In this document: piece by piece, positions 24,854-32,191 of the stretch | Numbering within the stretch: the stretch's first letter is position 1 | How the letters are laid out: the number at the start of each line of letters is the position of its first letter | NCBI RefSeq assembly: GCF_021389935.1 | Contig: NZ_CP089979.1 | Coordinates: forward strand, 5,251,001-5,315,000 | DNA: 64,000 nucleotides | Direction: 5' to 3' | Source: Fulvivirga ligni | GTDB taxonomy: Bacteria > Bacteroidota > Bacteroidia > Cytophagales > Cyclobacteriaceae | Notes under the pieces: model-generated | Databases searched by the model: none | What the model saw: only the letters and a program-made list of their open reading frames with translations | What the model was told of the DNA's origin: nothing | Made by a program: the position numbers and the translations under genes

Positions 24854-25547
24854 ACAGTTTTGTCATTGTGTATTCGAAACCTTCGTTTCCGAATCGCCCC
24901 TCAAAATCCAGTTCGTATGCAATTAGCTGTTCCGCTGGTATTGGTTTAAGGATTTTAAAGTTGCAATACTGGAAAAATTCAAACTTCTCCTTTTCAGATA
25001 GAGAAGGAAGGACACTACGTAAAAAGTCCAGTGCTTCTTTAGCTGTTTTACCATCTTCTTTGTCAAGGTCATTCTCATCAAGTTCCAATATTTTGAGGAT
25101 GATTGGTTTGGGACTGCTGAGTTTAAGATTTTCGAAATCGTCAATTGAATAGCCAATGTTCGAATAATCTATTTGGTTGTTAGTCAGCATGTCCATGAGC
25201 TTAATTGATGTTGTTAGAATCTCACTTCCGTATTTGTTTGTGGAAGCATAACAAACAGCTCTTTCTAAGCTAAGTGCGACGTAGATTCCATCATGTCTGA
25301 AGTTGAAAAGTTCATCTCTCCCGTTTATTTGAACCTTCAATTTGGCTTGCATTGCCATCGCCTTAGTCGTATCGTAAATGATTCTGAATTCTTGTTGTTC
25401 TATTAAATGTCTTTCGGCTATTTCAAATAGCCTTTTTAGGGTTTCCAAGTAACCGTGATCATATGTGGGGTTTATTCCGCCCAATCCATTCTCTAGAATT
25501 GAGTTCAAGAAAATACTAGACGTGCCATGGAAGAACTGGAACTTCAT
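24852..25547 (-). CDS. Putative ADP-ribosyltransferase-fold cassette protein
   Basis: A 231-residue soluble protein. The opening QFFHGTSSIFLNSILENGLGG matches the HGT(S)...I...GL block of ADP-ribosyltransferase/PARP-like and RNA 2'-phosphotransferase-like folds, where the His binds NAD. YVALSLERAVCYAS near residue 90 resembles the second conserved strand (Y(L/V)xxS...A..YA). A third catalytic residue is not assigned. It could be a toxin-like or defence enzyme; no antitoxin or immunity partner is adjacent. The stop overlaps the attC-like right end. Confidence 0.6.
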   Translation of the reverse strand: MKFQFFHGTSSIFLNSILENGLGGINPTYDHGYLETLKRLFEIAERHLIEQQEFRIIYDTTKAMAMQAKLKVQINGRDELFNFRHDGIYVALSLERAVCYASTNKYGSEILTTSIKLMDMLTNNQIDYSNIGYSIDDFENLKLSSPKPIILKILELDENDLDKEDGKTAKEALDFLRSVLPSLSEKEKFEFFQYCNFKILKPIPAEQLIAYELDFEGRFGNEGFEYTMTKL

Positions 25548-25563
25548 CTCTTGGGAGTATTGT

Positions 25564-25696
25564 AGGTAACGGTCTTGTATAACCGTCAGTTACGGATTTA
25601 AAGTTAATAATTTTCGGTTAAGCACTGACGTTAGCAATTCCGAGTGGATTCGGACGCAGTCGAATCCGCCGTAATTGCGGTTATACATTGTTAGGC
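25564..25696. repeat. attC-like site, family shared with 15816-15950
   Basis: GGTAAC ends at 25570, GTTAGGC at 25690-25696. Arms GTCTTGTATAACCG and GCGGTTATACATTG pair. The central GACGTTAGCAATTCCGAG block equals that of 15816. The next gene stop lies within it. Confidence 0.8.
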
Positions 25697-26400
25697 ACAG
25701 TACTTTTTTCTTTAAATATCCCATAATCTGAAAATTGGTCAGACTTCGTTTCGGTTTTTGGTTTTAAAAAATAGGTTCTATTTGATTTTATACTGTCTTT
25801 TCCGTCATTTGACAAAATCAAATGTTCAATAACGATTTGTATAATTTCCTTATTTTCTTTCTGTCTGATTATTATGTTTCCTTTTCTAATTCTCAAACTG
25901 TCAATATGAGATTTATCTTTGCTGATATTGTCATTTAAATCATAAAAAAAAAGACTATCTCGAGTTTCCTCAAATTTTGTAAAATCGTATCTCCAAAGTC
26001 CTTGGCTTTTTCTTCGTAAACTATTGCTTTTATATTTTTTGATTTCAATATTTATTCCTTCAGATTTTGTTTTTTCCGTTGTCGTTGGAAAAAAGTCAGA
26101 AGTTTCTTTTGAACTTCCAGTTCCAATAGTTTTTATCAAATTTTTACTCGGAATTCCGTTGAGTTGTGTAATCGGAAGTTTTGATATTCTTTGAATAGTA
26201 AAAGTTTCGGTTGTGTCTAAAATCGCATAGCCTGCAACGTGAGAATCTCGTCCTCCCCAAGCATCGTATTTATAGATAGCTTTTGAAGTTCCTTCAATTT
26301 TCTGTTCGTAAAGAGTTATGTCCCATTCTCCCATTCCTGGTAAGCATCCATAAAACGATGTCAAAAGCCCTAAACAAATTATTTTGATAATATTTTTCAA
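25681..26400 (-). CDS. Cassette lipoprotein, unknown function
   Basis: A 239-residue protein with a lipoprotein signal (ICLGLLTSFYGC, Cys19). The mature protein is Lys-, Ser- and Thr-rich, with KYDAWGGRDSHVAGYAIL near 45 and long polar stretches. No family recognised. The last residues (PNNV) and the stop come from the attC-like arm. Start ATG at 26400. Confidence 0.7.
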   Translation of the reverse strand: MKNIIKIICLGLLTSFYGCLPGMGEWDITLYEQKIEGTSKAIYKYDAWGGRDSHVAGYAILDTTETFTIQRISKLPITQLNGIPSKNLIKTIGTGSSKETSDFFPTTTEKTKSEGINIEIKKYKSNSLRRKSQGLWRYDFTKFEETRDSLFFYDLNDNISKDKSHIDSLRIRKGNIIIRQKENKEIIQIVIEHLILSNDGKDSIKSNRTYFLKPKTETKSDQFSDYGIFKEKSTVPNNV

Positions 26401-26426
26401 ATGATGATTGCGTTTTATCGTATTGT

Positions 26427-26660
26427 GCCCAACGCTAAGCTAGCAGGAGTGCGCCCCGAGCTCGGCAAGTTCCGATAAAACTAATGAATCTGCCAGTGCT
26501 CACAAAGTATCAGAATGCACTGCTCTCAGAAAGATGAAAACTCCTGCGAGATGCGCAAAGTAGAAAGCACCGCCATTCCCCAGCGGCTGATTCATGGTGA
26601 GGTTCGCACTGAAGCCAGAAAAGTGGCAGTTTGGCGCATTCGTGCTAGCACTTGTCAGAG
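26427..26660. repeat. Long attC-like site, near-identical to 23797-24027
   Basis: GCCCAAC at 26427-26433 matches RYYYAAC fully; the right end is GTCAGAG (changed GTT) at 26654-26660. Arms GCTAGCAGGAGTGCGCC and GGCGCATTCGTGCTAGC pair. Confidence 0.75.
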
Positions 26661-26663
26661 CTA

Positions 26664-27329
26664 TTACCTCTTGATTTTGACGTATTTTTTGCCCGTTCCG
26701 TATGTAAGTTCCAGTAAAGTAGTTCTGTAACCTAGTTCAAGAGCGAGATCTCCCAGAGAGTTGAAATCGCCAGGCTCTTTACCTAAAAATTCTTTTCCTT
26801 GCTGGATGTATTCAGGACAGCACTCCTCAAATCGCTCGTCTTCCAGTAATCCTTTAAAGAAGTTGGCTTGAGTTAGAAGTGATAATTCTTTGATTTTCGG
26901 ATAGTTCGTCAGAAAGTAGTTGGCCAGCTCGGACTGTGAATTGAAACCGAGAAACTTGAAAGTTCTCCTAGTATACAAGTGGTTGCCATAATGATCTGGC
27001 AGAATTGATCCGTTGAAAAGAGACGGTTCAGTCCAGTAAGTTAGTTCGAGAGGTCCTGCTGGGTTGTCGTCAATTGTGTATTGAAAGAAGTCAATCTCGT
27101 AGCTAACTTTGATACTCGTGGGTTGTTCGGAAAACTTGATCCCGTACCCGTCAAGTCCGTCAAAAAAGAGTTGTTGAATGATGACAGTATCTCCGTTAAT
27201 TTCATGGTCGAAGTTGTCAGGTTCAGCGTTGATAAATGTTAATGTTCGCCCATTTTCCAATGGAATAGAATACTGAGCATAGGCTCCAAAGCAAATGAAA
27301 CTTAAGAGTGTGCAGATAATGGTTCTCAT
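26664..27329 (-). CDS. Exported cassette protein, unknown
   Basis: A 221-residue protein with signal peptide MRTIICTLLSFICFGAYAQ. The mature part starts YSIPLENGRTLTF and looks beta-rich up to residue 130, then helical (SELANYFLTNYPKIKELSLL). Two adjacent Cys near 168. No family recognised. Start ATG at 27329, near the junction at 27347. Confidence 0.7.
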   Translation of the reverse strand: MRTIICTLLSFICFGAYAQYSIPLENGRTLTFINAEPDNFDHEINGDTVIIQQLFFDGLDGYGIKFSEQPTSIKVSYEIDFFQYTIDDNPAGPLELTYWTEPSLFNGSILPDHYGNHLYTRRTFKFLGFNSQSELANYFLTNYPKIKELSLLTQANFFKGLLEDERFEECCPEYIQQGKEFLGKEPGDFNSLGDLALELGYRTTLLELTYGTGKKYVKIKR

Positions 27330-27346
27330 TGCGCAGTATTACCTCT

Positions 27347-27673
27347 CACATCCGTATAAGGTAAGCAAAACATTCCCTTATTTTTATTATGGGGATCAAT
27401 CTAAAGGATTTCTGATTAATTTCATAGAGGTGTTAGCTATATGTGTATATATCTCTGTGGTCTGCACAATCGCTCGGCTCCAGCCGAGTGATCAATATAA
27501 TTAGGGCCTCTGGCGGATAAAGCCCGAAATGTCCTAAGTCTAAATACTGAACAGGTAGAGAAAAGCCTCACTTAATCTGGTTCTAGCATAGCTATTCTAG
27601 TGCATCTGCATCTAACTGGCAGAGGCCTCAGAAATTGTCGTCACGCGGCAGAGCCGAGTGACTGTGGGTTGCC
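27347..27673. repeat. Family-B junction element, copy 6 (type II, full)
   Basis: Opens CACATCCGTATAAGG (AAC changed to CAC) and follows the type II body to GTGGGTTGCCG, ending at the stop of the next gene. It carries the perfect palindrome CTCGGCTCCAGCCGAG near 27473-27488. Confidence 0.8.
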
Positions 27674-27674
27674 G

Positions 27675-28400
27675 TTATTTACAGTTCAGTTCTAGTTTCT
27701 TCAAAGCCAGTTCGTAGTTTAAAGAAATGGAGTTCCAGTCTTCACACGCTCCTTCGATGTTGCCAGATTCGAATCTGCAAATTCCACGATAGTAAATGTC
27801 TTCATCATATGACTGGTTTTTGATCTGGTTAGGCGTAAATGATATGCTGTCATAATCTTCAAGGGCGTTGTTGTATAGTCCTTTTTTGGTGTAGATATAA
27901 GCTCTTAGTAGTTTCGCATGAGTGTATCTGTCCCAAAGTTCAATTGCCTTGTTTAAGTCTGACAAACTCCCTTCAATGTCGTTTAACCTGTATCTCAGAG
28001 AACCCCGGAAATAAAGAAAGTTAGTTTTTTCTGGACTTTGTTCAACTGCCTTGTCAAAATCGAGTAAAGCTCCTTCGTAATCCTCCAATCTTTCTTTTGA
28101 AATTGCACGATCCCAATATGCATATCCACCATTAAAAGTTGAATCAATCTCAATTGATCTTGTTAGGTCATTAATAGATTGTTGGTAATTCTGATTTCGT
28201 GCGTAAAGATTTCCTCTTCTCCAAAATAGTTCAGCAGATTTCTTATTCTTGCGAATTGCCTTGTTATAGACGTTCATAGCCGTAGAATAATCGTTTTTGG
28301 TTTCAAAACTGTAACCATAATCAGCTTGCTTGTCCGCCCACTTTACCGAACAAGAAGAAAGAATAACAAGTAAAAAGGGAAACCAAAATTGTGAGTTCAT
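27675..28400 (-). CDS. TPR-containing cassette lipoprotein
   Basis: A 241-residue protein with a lipoprotein signal (FLLVILSSC, Cys17) followed by five or six TPR units: AMNVYNKAIRKNKKSAELFW, SINDLTRSIEIDSTFNGGY, ALLDFDKAVEQSPEKTNFL, SLSDLNKAIELWDRYTHAK, and a Sel1/TPR-like C-terminus (GICRFESGNIEGACEDW). Likely a periplasmic-face scaffold. The ATG at 28400 is preferred over 28409 because it gives the shorter n-region of the signal. Confidence 0.85.
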   Translation of the reverse strand: MNSQFWFPFLLVILSSCSVKWADKQADYGYSFETKNDYSTAMNVYNKAIRKNKKSAELFWRRGNLYARNQNYQQSINDLTRSIEIDSTFNGGYAYWDRAISKERLEDYEGALLDFDKAVEQSPEKTNFLYFRGSLRYRLNDIEGSLSDLNKAIELWDRYTHAKLLRAYIYTKKGLYNNALEDYDSISFTPNQIKNQSYDEDIYYRGICRFESGNIEGACEDWNSISLNYELALKKLELNCK

Positions 28401-28411
28401 GTATGGCATCT

Positions 28412-28747
28412 AACATCCGTATAAAGGAAACAAAACATTCCCTTATTTTTATTATGGTGATCAATTTAAAGGATTTCTGATTAATTTCATAGATGTGGTA
28501 GCTATATGTGTATATATCATTGAGGTCTGCAGAATCGCTCGGCTCCAGCCGAGTGATCAATATAATTAAGGCCTCTGGCGGATAAAGCACGAAATGTCCT
28601 AAGTCTAAATACTAAACAGGTATACTAAACAGGTATAGGAAAGCCTTACTTAACCTGGTTCTACCATAGTTATTCTAGTGCATCTGTACCTAACTGGCAG
28701 AGGCCTCAGAAATAGTCGTCACGCGGCAGAGCCGAGCGACTGCGGGG
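28412..28747. repeat. Family-B junction element, copy 7 (type II), unit without an ORF
   Basis: Opens at ATCTAAC (28408-28414) with AACATCCGTATAAAGG and runs the full type II body with a small ACTAAACAGGTAT duplication near 28609. Directly to its right another attC-like site begins (28748), so this unit seems to be a cassette with no gene. The gap from 28401 to 28881 holds nothing else. Confidence 0.7.
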
Positions 28748-28877
28748 CCAAAACGTTGTATTTTGTTTTTAATTTATTCATTCTTAAAAGCCAAATCAAC
28801 GATTTGGCGGTTTTATTAAATAGCATTGAACTTTCGTAAACCATCGAACGCCCTATCTGCTATATACAGTGTTAGCA
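28748..28877. repeat. attC-like site of the 28882 cassette
   Basis: AAAAC ends at 28754, GTTAGCA at 28871-28877. Arms AACGTTGTATTTTG and CTATATACAGTGTT pair with mismatches. Confidence 0.55.
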
Positions 28878-28881
28878 TCTT

Positions 28882-29340
28882 TTATTTTTTTACCAGCACT
28901 TTCGAAATGTTCTTTCGGTCATACCAATGTTGAAAAACAGTTATTGTATCAATTGGTGATTCGTTTGCATAATAGCTTAGGACACTAGTTAGATATATTT
29001 TGTCAGTTGTTAAGCTGTCAATTCGCGAGTTTTGAAGTCGAGTTGATGTTTGATTTTTGCCCTCAACTCGAATCAAATATTGCTCATTAAACCAATTATT
29101 AAATCCATTATCTTTCCTATGTTCATAGAATTTCATCTTTTGACCTTTCACATTGATTTCAATCGTATCAATAGCTCTTCCACCAAATGATTCTTCCCCA
29201 AAATCAACGTGACAATATTTTCCAATTAACGAACTATCAAGATTAGTCGGCTCGTAATATCTGATATTCGAACCATCTTGTGCCATTATACACGTCAAAA
29301 AAAATGCTGCAATTACTGTTAATCCTAATTTTCTTTTCAT
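28882..29340 (-). CDS. Small exported cassette protein
   Basis: A 152-residue protein with signal peptide MKRKLGLTVIAAFFLTCIMAQ. The mature part has YYEPTNLDSSLIGKYCHVDFG and a C-terminal stretch YANESPIDTITVFQHW. No family recognised. It is the rightmost cassette gene, so in integron order it would be the first, attI-proximal cassette. Start ATG at 29340. Confidence 0.7.
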   Translation of the reverse strand: MKRKLGLTVIAAFFLTCIMAQDGSNIRYYEPTNLDSSLIGKYCHVDFGEESFGGRAIDTIEINVKGQKMKFYEHRKDNGFNNWFNEQYLIRVEGKNQTSTRLQNSRIDSLTTDKIYLTSVLSYYANESPIDTITVFQHWYDRKNISKVLVKK

Positions 29341-29358
29341 CCGATTCTAATTGATGCT

Positions 29359-29475
29359 AACATCCGTATAAGGGAAACAATACATTCCCTTATTTTTATT
29401 ATGGTGATCAATCTAAAGGATTTCTGATTAATTTCATAGAGGTGTTAGCTATATGTGTATATATCTCCGTGGTCT
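29359..29475. repeat. Family-B junction element, copy 8 (truncated right edge of the array)
   Basis: Begins GCTAACATCCGTATAAGGG and matches the type II body up to about 29475 (ATCTCCGTGGTCT), where similarity stops and backbone sequence starts. This is the array's right boundary. Confidence 0.7.
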
Positions 29476-29577
29476 TGGTTGAGCTATGTCCCAGAAGTAA
29501 TCCTTTCAGAATTGGATGTGACAACATTTACCCTAATCTAACAAACCTCCAACACTTCTTATCATCCGAAAAAACAC

Positions 29578-29604
29578 AAAAAAAGCCCTTAGAAATCTGA
29601 GGGC
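29578..29604 (-). terminator. Rho-independent terminator of the flavin reductase gene
   Basis: On the minus strand GCCCTCAG and CTAAGGGC form a stem followed by seven T, 22 bases after the stop at 29626. It separates the backbone from the cassette array. Confidence 0.85.
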
Positions 29605-29625
29605 TCTACCTTCAAACTATCAAAA

Positions 29626-30687
29626 TTAATAGTAAGTGGCGAGGCTATTTGGTGAGAATTCTTGTAGCTCTTCCAGCTTGCCTTGCTTTACCTTTTTTAC
29701 CCATTCATAATCTTGAAGTACCGCACGGCCTACTGCCACCAGATCAAAGTCTCCTCTTTCCAGTCTGCGGGTAAGCTCGTCCAGATTATTGTTTTTCTCC
29801 GCTCCTTTTCCCGCAAAGCTGCCCAGAAAATCACCACTCAGGCCTACACTGCCCACGGTAATGGTGGGCTGGCCGGTGATTTTTTTAGCCCAGCCGGCAA
29901 AGTTAAGGTCAGAACCTTCAAACTCCGGCTCCCAAAATCTTCTTTGCGAGCAATGGAAGATATCTACCCCTGCGTCAGCCAGCGGTTGTAGCCACTGCTC
30001 TAGTTTTTCCGGCGTAGGTGCTATACGCGCCTTGTAATCTTGCTGCTTCCATTGAGAGAGCCTGAGTATAATTACAAAGTCATCCCCTACCGCTTTGCGC
30101 ATGGCCTTGATCACCTCCACAGCAAACTTGTTTCTCTCGCTAATGGTTTTACCTCCATACTGATCCGTCCGTTGGTTGGTCTGTTCCCAGAAAAATTGAT
30201 CTATAATATAACCATGGGCACCATGAATCTCCAGGCAGTCGAAGCCCAGTTGTTTAGCGGCGGCAGCGGACTCAGCAAATTTCTGAATAGCATCAGCCAC
30301 GTCAGCCTCGCTCATGGTCTCTGGCCCTTCCATAGGGTCCGGCATGGTCACGCCAGGATAAGAGGTGTTACCCACATGCCAGATCTGAGGTGCTATCTTA
30401 CCATGGTTAGCATGCACGTCTTTCACCACCTTTTCCCAGGCAGGCAAGGCATCTCCATAGAAATTAGGGATATCCGGGTGGTTTTTGGAAGATGGCCTGT
30501 CGATTACAGTTCCTTCCGTAAGGATAAGGCCTACCTCAGAGGCCGCTCTCCTGGCATAATAATCAGCCACCTCAGCAGTAGGTATTCCTTTCGGTGAACG
30601 GGTGCGGGTCATAGGTGCCATCACAAATCTATTTTCTAAAGTCAGCCCCTTATAACTAAACGGCTGAAATAATGATTCTAAACTCAT
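29626..30687 (-). CDS. Old Yellow Enzyme family alkene reductase
   Basis: A 353-residue FMN-dependent NAD(P)H:flavin oxidoreductase of the NemA/OYE type. It reduces activated C=C bonds of electrophiles such as enones or nitroesters. Visible family blocks: LENRFVMAPMTRTRS near 17, ILTEGTVID near 56, the catalytic-pocket IHGAHGYIIDQFFWEQTNQRTDQYGG near 155-180 (the family HGAHGYL..QFL segment), and FDLVAVGRAVLQDYEW near 315. Length fits the family (about 350-370). Divergent from an HxlR regulator, a common arrangement for OYE genes, so regulation by that protein is likely. Confidence 0.9.
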   Translation of the reverse strand: MSLESLFQPFSYKGLTLENRFVMAPMTRTRSPKGIPTAEVADYYARRAASEVGLILTEGTVIDRPSSKNHPDIPNFYGDALPAWEKVVKDVHANHGKIAPQIWHVGNTSYPGVTMPDPMEGPETMSEADVADAIQKFAESAAAAKQLGFDCLEIHGAHGYIIDQFFWEQTNQRTDQYGGKTISERNKFAVEVIKAMRKAVGDDFVIILRLSQWKQQDYKARIAPTPEKLEQWLQPLADAGVDIFHCSQRRFWEPEFEGSDLNFAGWAKKITGQPTITVGSVGLSGDFLGSFAGKGAEKNNNLDELTRRLERGDFDLVAVGRAVLQDYEWVKKVKQGKLEELQEFSPNSLATYY

Positions 30688-30719
30688 ATTCTTCTATATA
30701 ATTTTCAACAAACATAAGC

Positions 30720-30800
30720 TTAGTTACGAAAGGTTACTATTGATAGTTTAGTTTTGTAACTAATATTAAAAAATAGTGGTAACTTCGAGGTAACTAACGC
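30720..30800. promoter_or_regulatory. Divergent promoter region with repeated GGTTAC/GTAACT half-sites
   Basis: Between the reductase and the HxlR gene the motif GTTAC appears twice about 11 bases apart (AGTTACGAAAGGTTACT) and GGTAACT twice about 11 apart on the other side. The palindrome TAGTTTTGTAACTA lies between them. The pattern fits operators for a dimeric regulator; TAGTTTTG also resembles a Bacteroidota -7 box (TAnnTTTG). Confidence 0.45.
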
Positions 30801-31136
30801 ATGATAATGACCAGAAAGAAACTAGAAGGCTGTAATTGTGGACTCTCCGATGCCATGAATTCGTTAGGCACCAAATGGAAGCCCATCATCATCTGTGCTA
30901 TTGGCAAGAAAAAGATGCGCTTCGGTAGTATTGCTGCCATTATTCACATTATTTCCAGAAAAGTGCTTACTGATCAGCTAAAAGAGTTGGTCACTGATGA
31001 CATTCTGATCCGTGAGGAATTTAAAGAAACTCCTCCTCGAGTGGAGTATAGTCTCTCCGCAAAAGGCCTGGAGCTTTTACCTATTTTCAGGCAACTGGAA
31101 GAATGGGAAATCAGACATAGCCACGCTACCGATTAA
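30801..31136 (+). CDS. HxlR-family transcriptional regulator
   Basis: A 111-residue winged-helix protein. It has the HxlR hallmark Cys-rich start (EGCNCGLSDAMNSLGTKWKPIII) and the wing region SRKVLTDQLKELV...DDILIREEF...PPRVEYSLSAKGLELLP. Cys residues near position 11-13 can act as redox or electrophile sensors in this family. Likely controls the divergent flavin reductase. Its TAA overlaps that of the convergent thiF gene within the four bases TTAA. Confidence 0.9.
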   Translation: MIMTRKKLEGCNCGLSDAMNSLGTKWKPIIICAIGKKKMRFGSIAAIIHIISRKVLTDQLKELVTDDILIREEFKETPPRVEYSLSAKGLELLPIFRQLEEWEIRHSHATD

Positions 31137-32191
31137 TCCCAGGCGTTTAATCCACCCTTCAGACTATACACCGTATCATAACCATGATCAATCAATACCT
31201 GTGCAGCCTGCAGGCTGCGCATACCAGATTGACACAAAGTAACTACCGCTTTATCTTTGGGAACTTGAGCTAATGACTCTTGAAGAGCTCCCAAAGGAAT
31301 CAACAACCCACCAATATTAAACGCTTCCGTCTCATGTGGCTCACGTACATCCAGAAGTGTAATATCATCATTAGCCAGCTTGCTTTTTAACTGTTCTGAT
31401 GAAATCTCTTTCACCGTAGCAATACCACAAAATAAGTCATAGTCAGAAAGCGCTGTAATGTGTTTATTTTCGGGGTTAAGCTTCACCTTCAAAGTATACT
31501 GACTATTCTGTAACGTATTGATTATGAACAGACTACCAGCTCTCACATCACCCAGTCCGGAAACCATCTTAATTACCTCCATAGCCTGATAAGTACCTAT
31601 CAGCCCTGGTAAGACACCGATAACGCCAGCCTCCGCACAAGAAGCTACTGTGCCCGGCAGCGGCGGCTCAGGAAATAAGCATCTATAGGTGGGACCATCT
31701 TTGTAATTAAATACACTAACCTGCCCTTCAAACTTAGAAATGGCGCCATAGACAAATGGCTTATCTAACATCACGCAAGCATCGTTAATCAGGTATCTGG
31801 TTTGAAAATTATCGGTACCATCTACCACCACATCATACTTTTCGATGATTTCCAAGGCATTTTGGTTAGTCAAAGCTTTGGTGTGGACTTCAAAATCTAT
31901 AAAAGGATTGGCCGCCTTCAATCTTTTGGCTGCCTGCTGTGCTTTCGGCTGGCCAATGTCCTCATGGGTGTAAAGCACTTGCCTATGCAGATTAGTCACA
32001 TCTACGGTGTCAGCATCCATAATACCAATGAGCCCTACTCCTGCCCCAGCCAGGTACATCAGCACCGGACAGCCCAAGCCGCCGGCTCCTACCACCAGCA
32101 CCTTAGCCTGCTTCAGCAGCTGTTGTTTAGGCTCACCAAATTCTGATAAGATCAGCTGCCGGCTATATTGCTTCCGTTCTAATTTCTCCAT
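31133..32191 (-). CDS. thiF: ThiF/MoeB-type adenylyltransferase with C-terminal rhodanese domain
   Basis: A 352-residue E1-like enzyme that adenylates the C-terminal Gly of ThiS (or MoaD). Residues 1 to 245 form the ThiF domain: VLVVGAGGLGCPVLMYL (ATP-binding), DADTVDVTNLHRQ, DGTDNFQTRYLIND. Residues 255 to 352 form a rhodanese domain (LLDVREPHETEAF, active-site loop CQSGMRS). The fusion resembles MoeZ-type proteins that both activate and sulfurate the carrier. It overlaps thiH by 29 bases, last gene of the thiamine operon. Confidence 0.9.
   Translation of the reverse strand: MEKLERKQYSRQLILSEFGEPKQQLLKQAKVLVVGAGGLGCPVLMYLAGAGVGLIGIMDADTVDVTNLHRQVLYTHEDIGQPKAQQAAKRLKAANPFIDFEVHTKALTNQNALEIIEKYDVVVDGTDNFQTRYLINDACVMLDKPFVYGAISKFEGQVSVFNYKDGPTYRCLFPEPPLPGTVASCAEAGVIGVLPGLIGTYQAMEVIKMVSGLGDVRAGSLFIINTLQNSQYTLKVKLNPENKHITALSDYDLFCGIATVKEISSEQLKSKLANDDITLLDVREPHETEAFNIGGLLIPLGALQESLAQVPKDKAVVTLCQSGMRSLQAAQVLIDHGYDTVYSLKGGLNAWD

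Larger units (their letters stand above)
1..29475 (-). mobile_element. Integron-like gene cassette array without integrase (CALIN-like)
   Basis: Thirty-six small genes, all on the minus strand, are separated by junctions with AAC at the left and GTT at the right, often matching RYYYAAC...GTTRRRY, with complementary arms. Most units hold one ORF with an attC-like site just after its stop. Two SMI1/KNR4 units are near-identical and lose similarity at AAC on both sides. Integron cassettes are known to have this architecture. No tyrosine recombinase is visible in the window. Because cassettes are read leftward, attI and intI would be expected near 29.5 kb, where only a terminator and a flavin reductase gene are found. 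The left end runs out of the window. Calling the junctions attC is inference from arms and end triplets; no covariance model was run. Confidence 0.75.

Noticed and set aside
1-29475. CRISPR array as explanation for regular repeats
   Set aside because: Repeats are 50-330 bases, imperfect, and separated by genes of variable length; no short identical direct repeats or cas genes.
29683-30597. Plus-strand open frames opposite the flavin reductase gene
   Set aside because: They are antisense to a well-conserved enzyme and have no recognisable domains.
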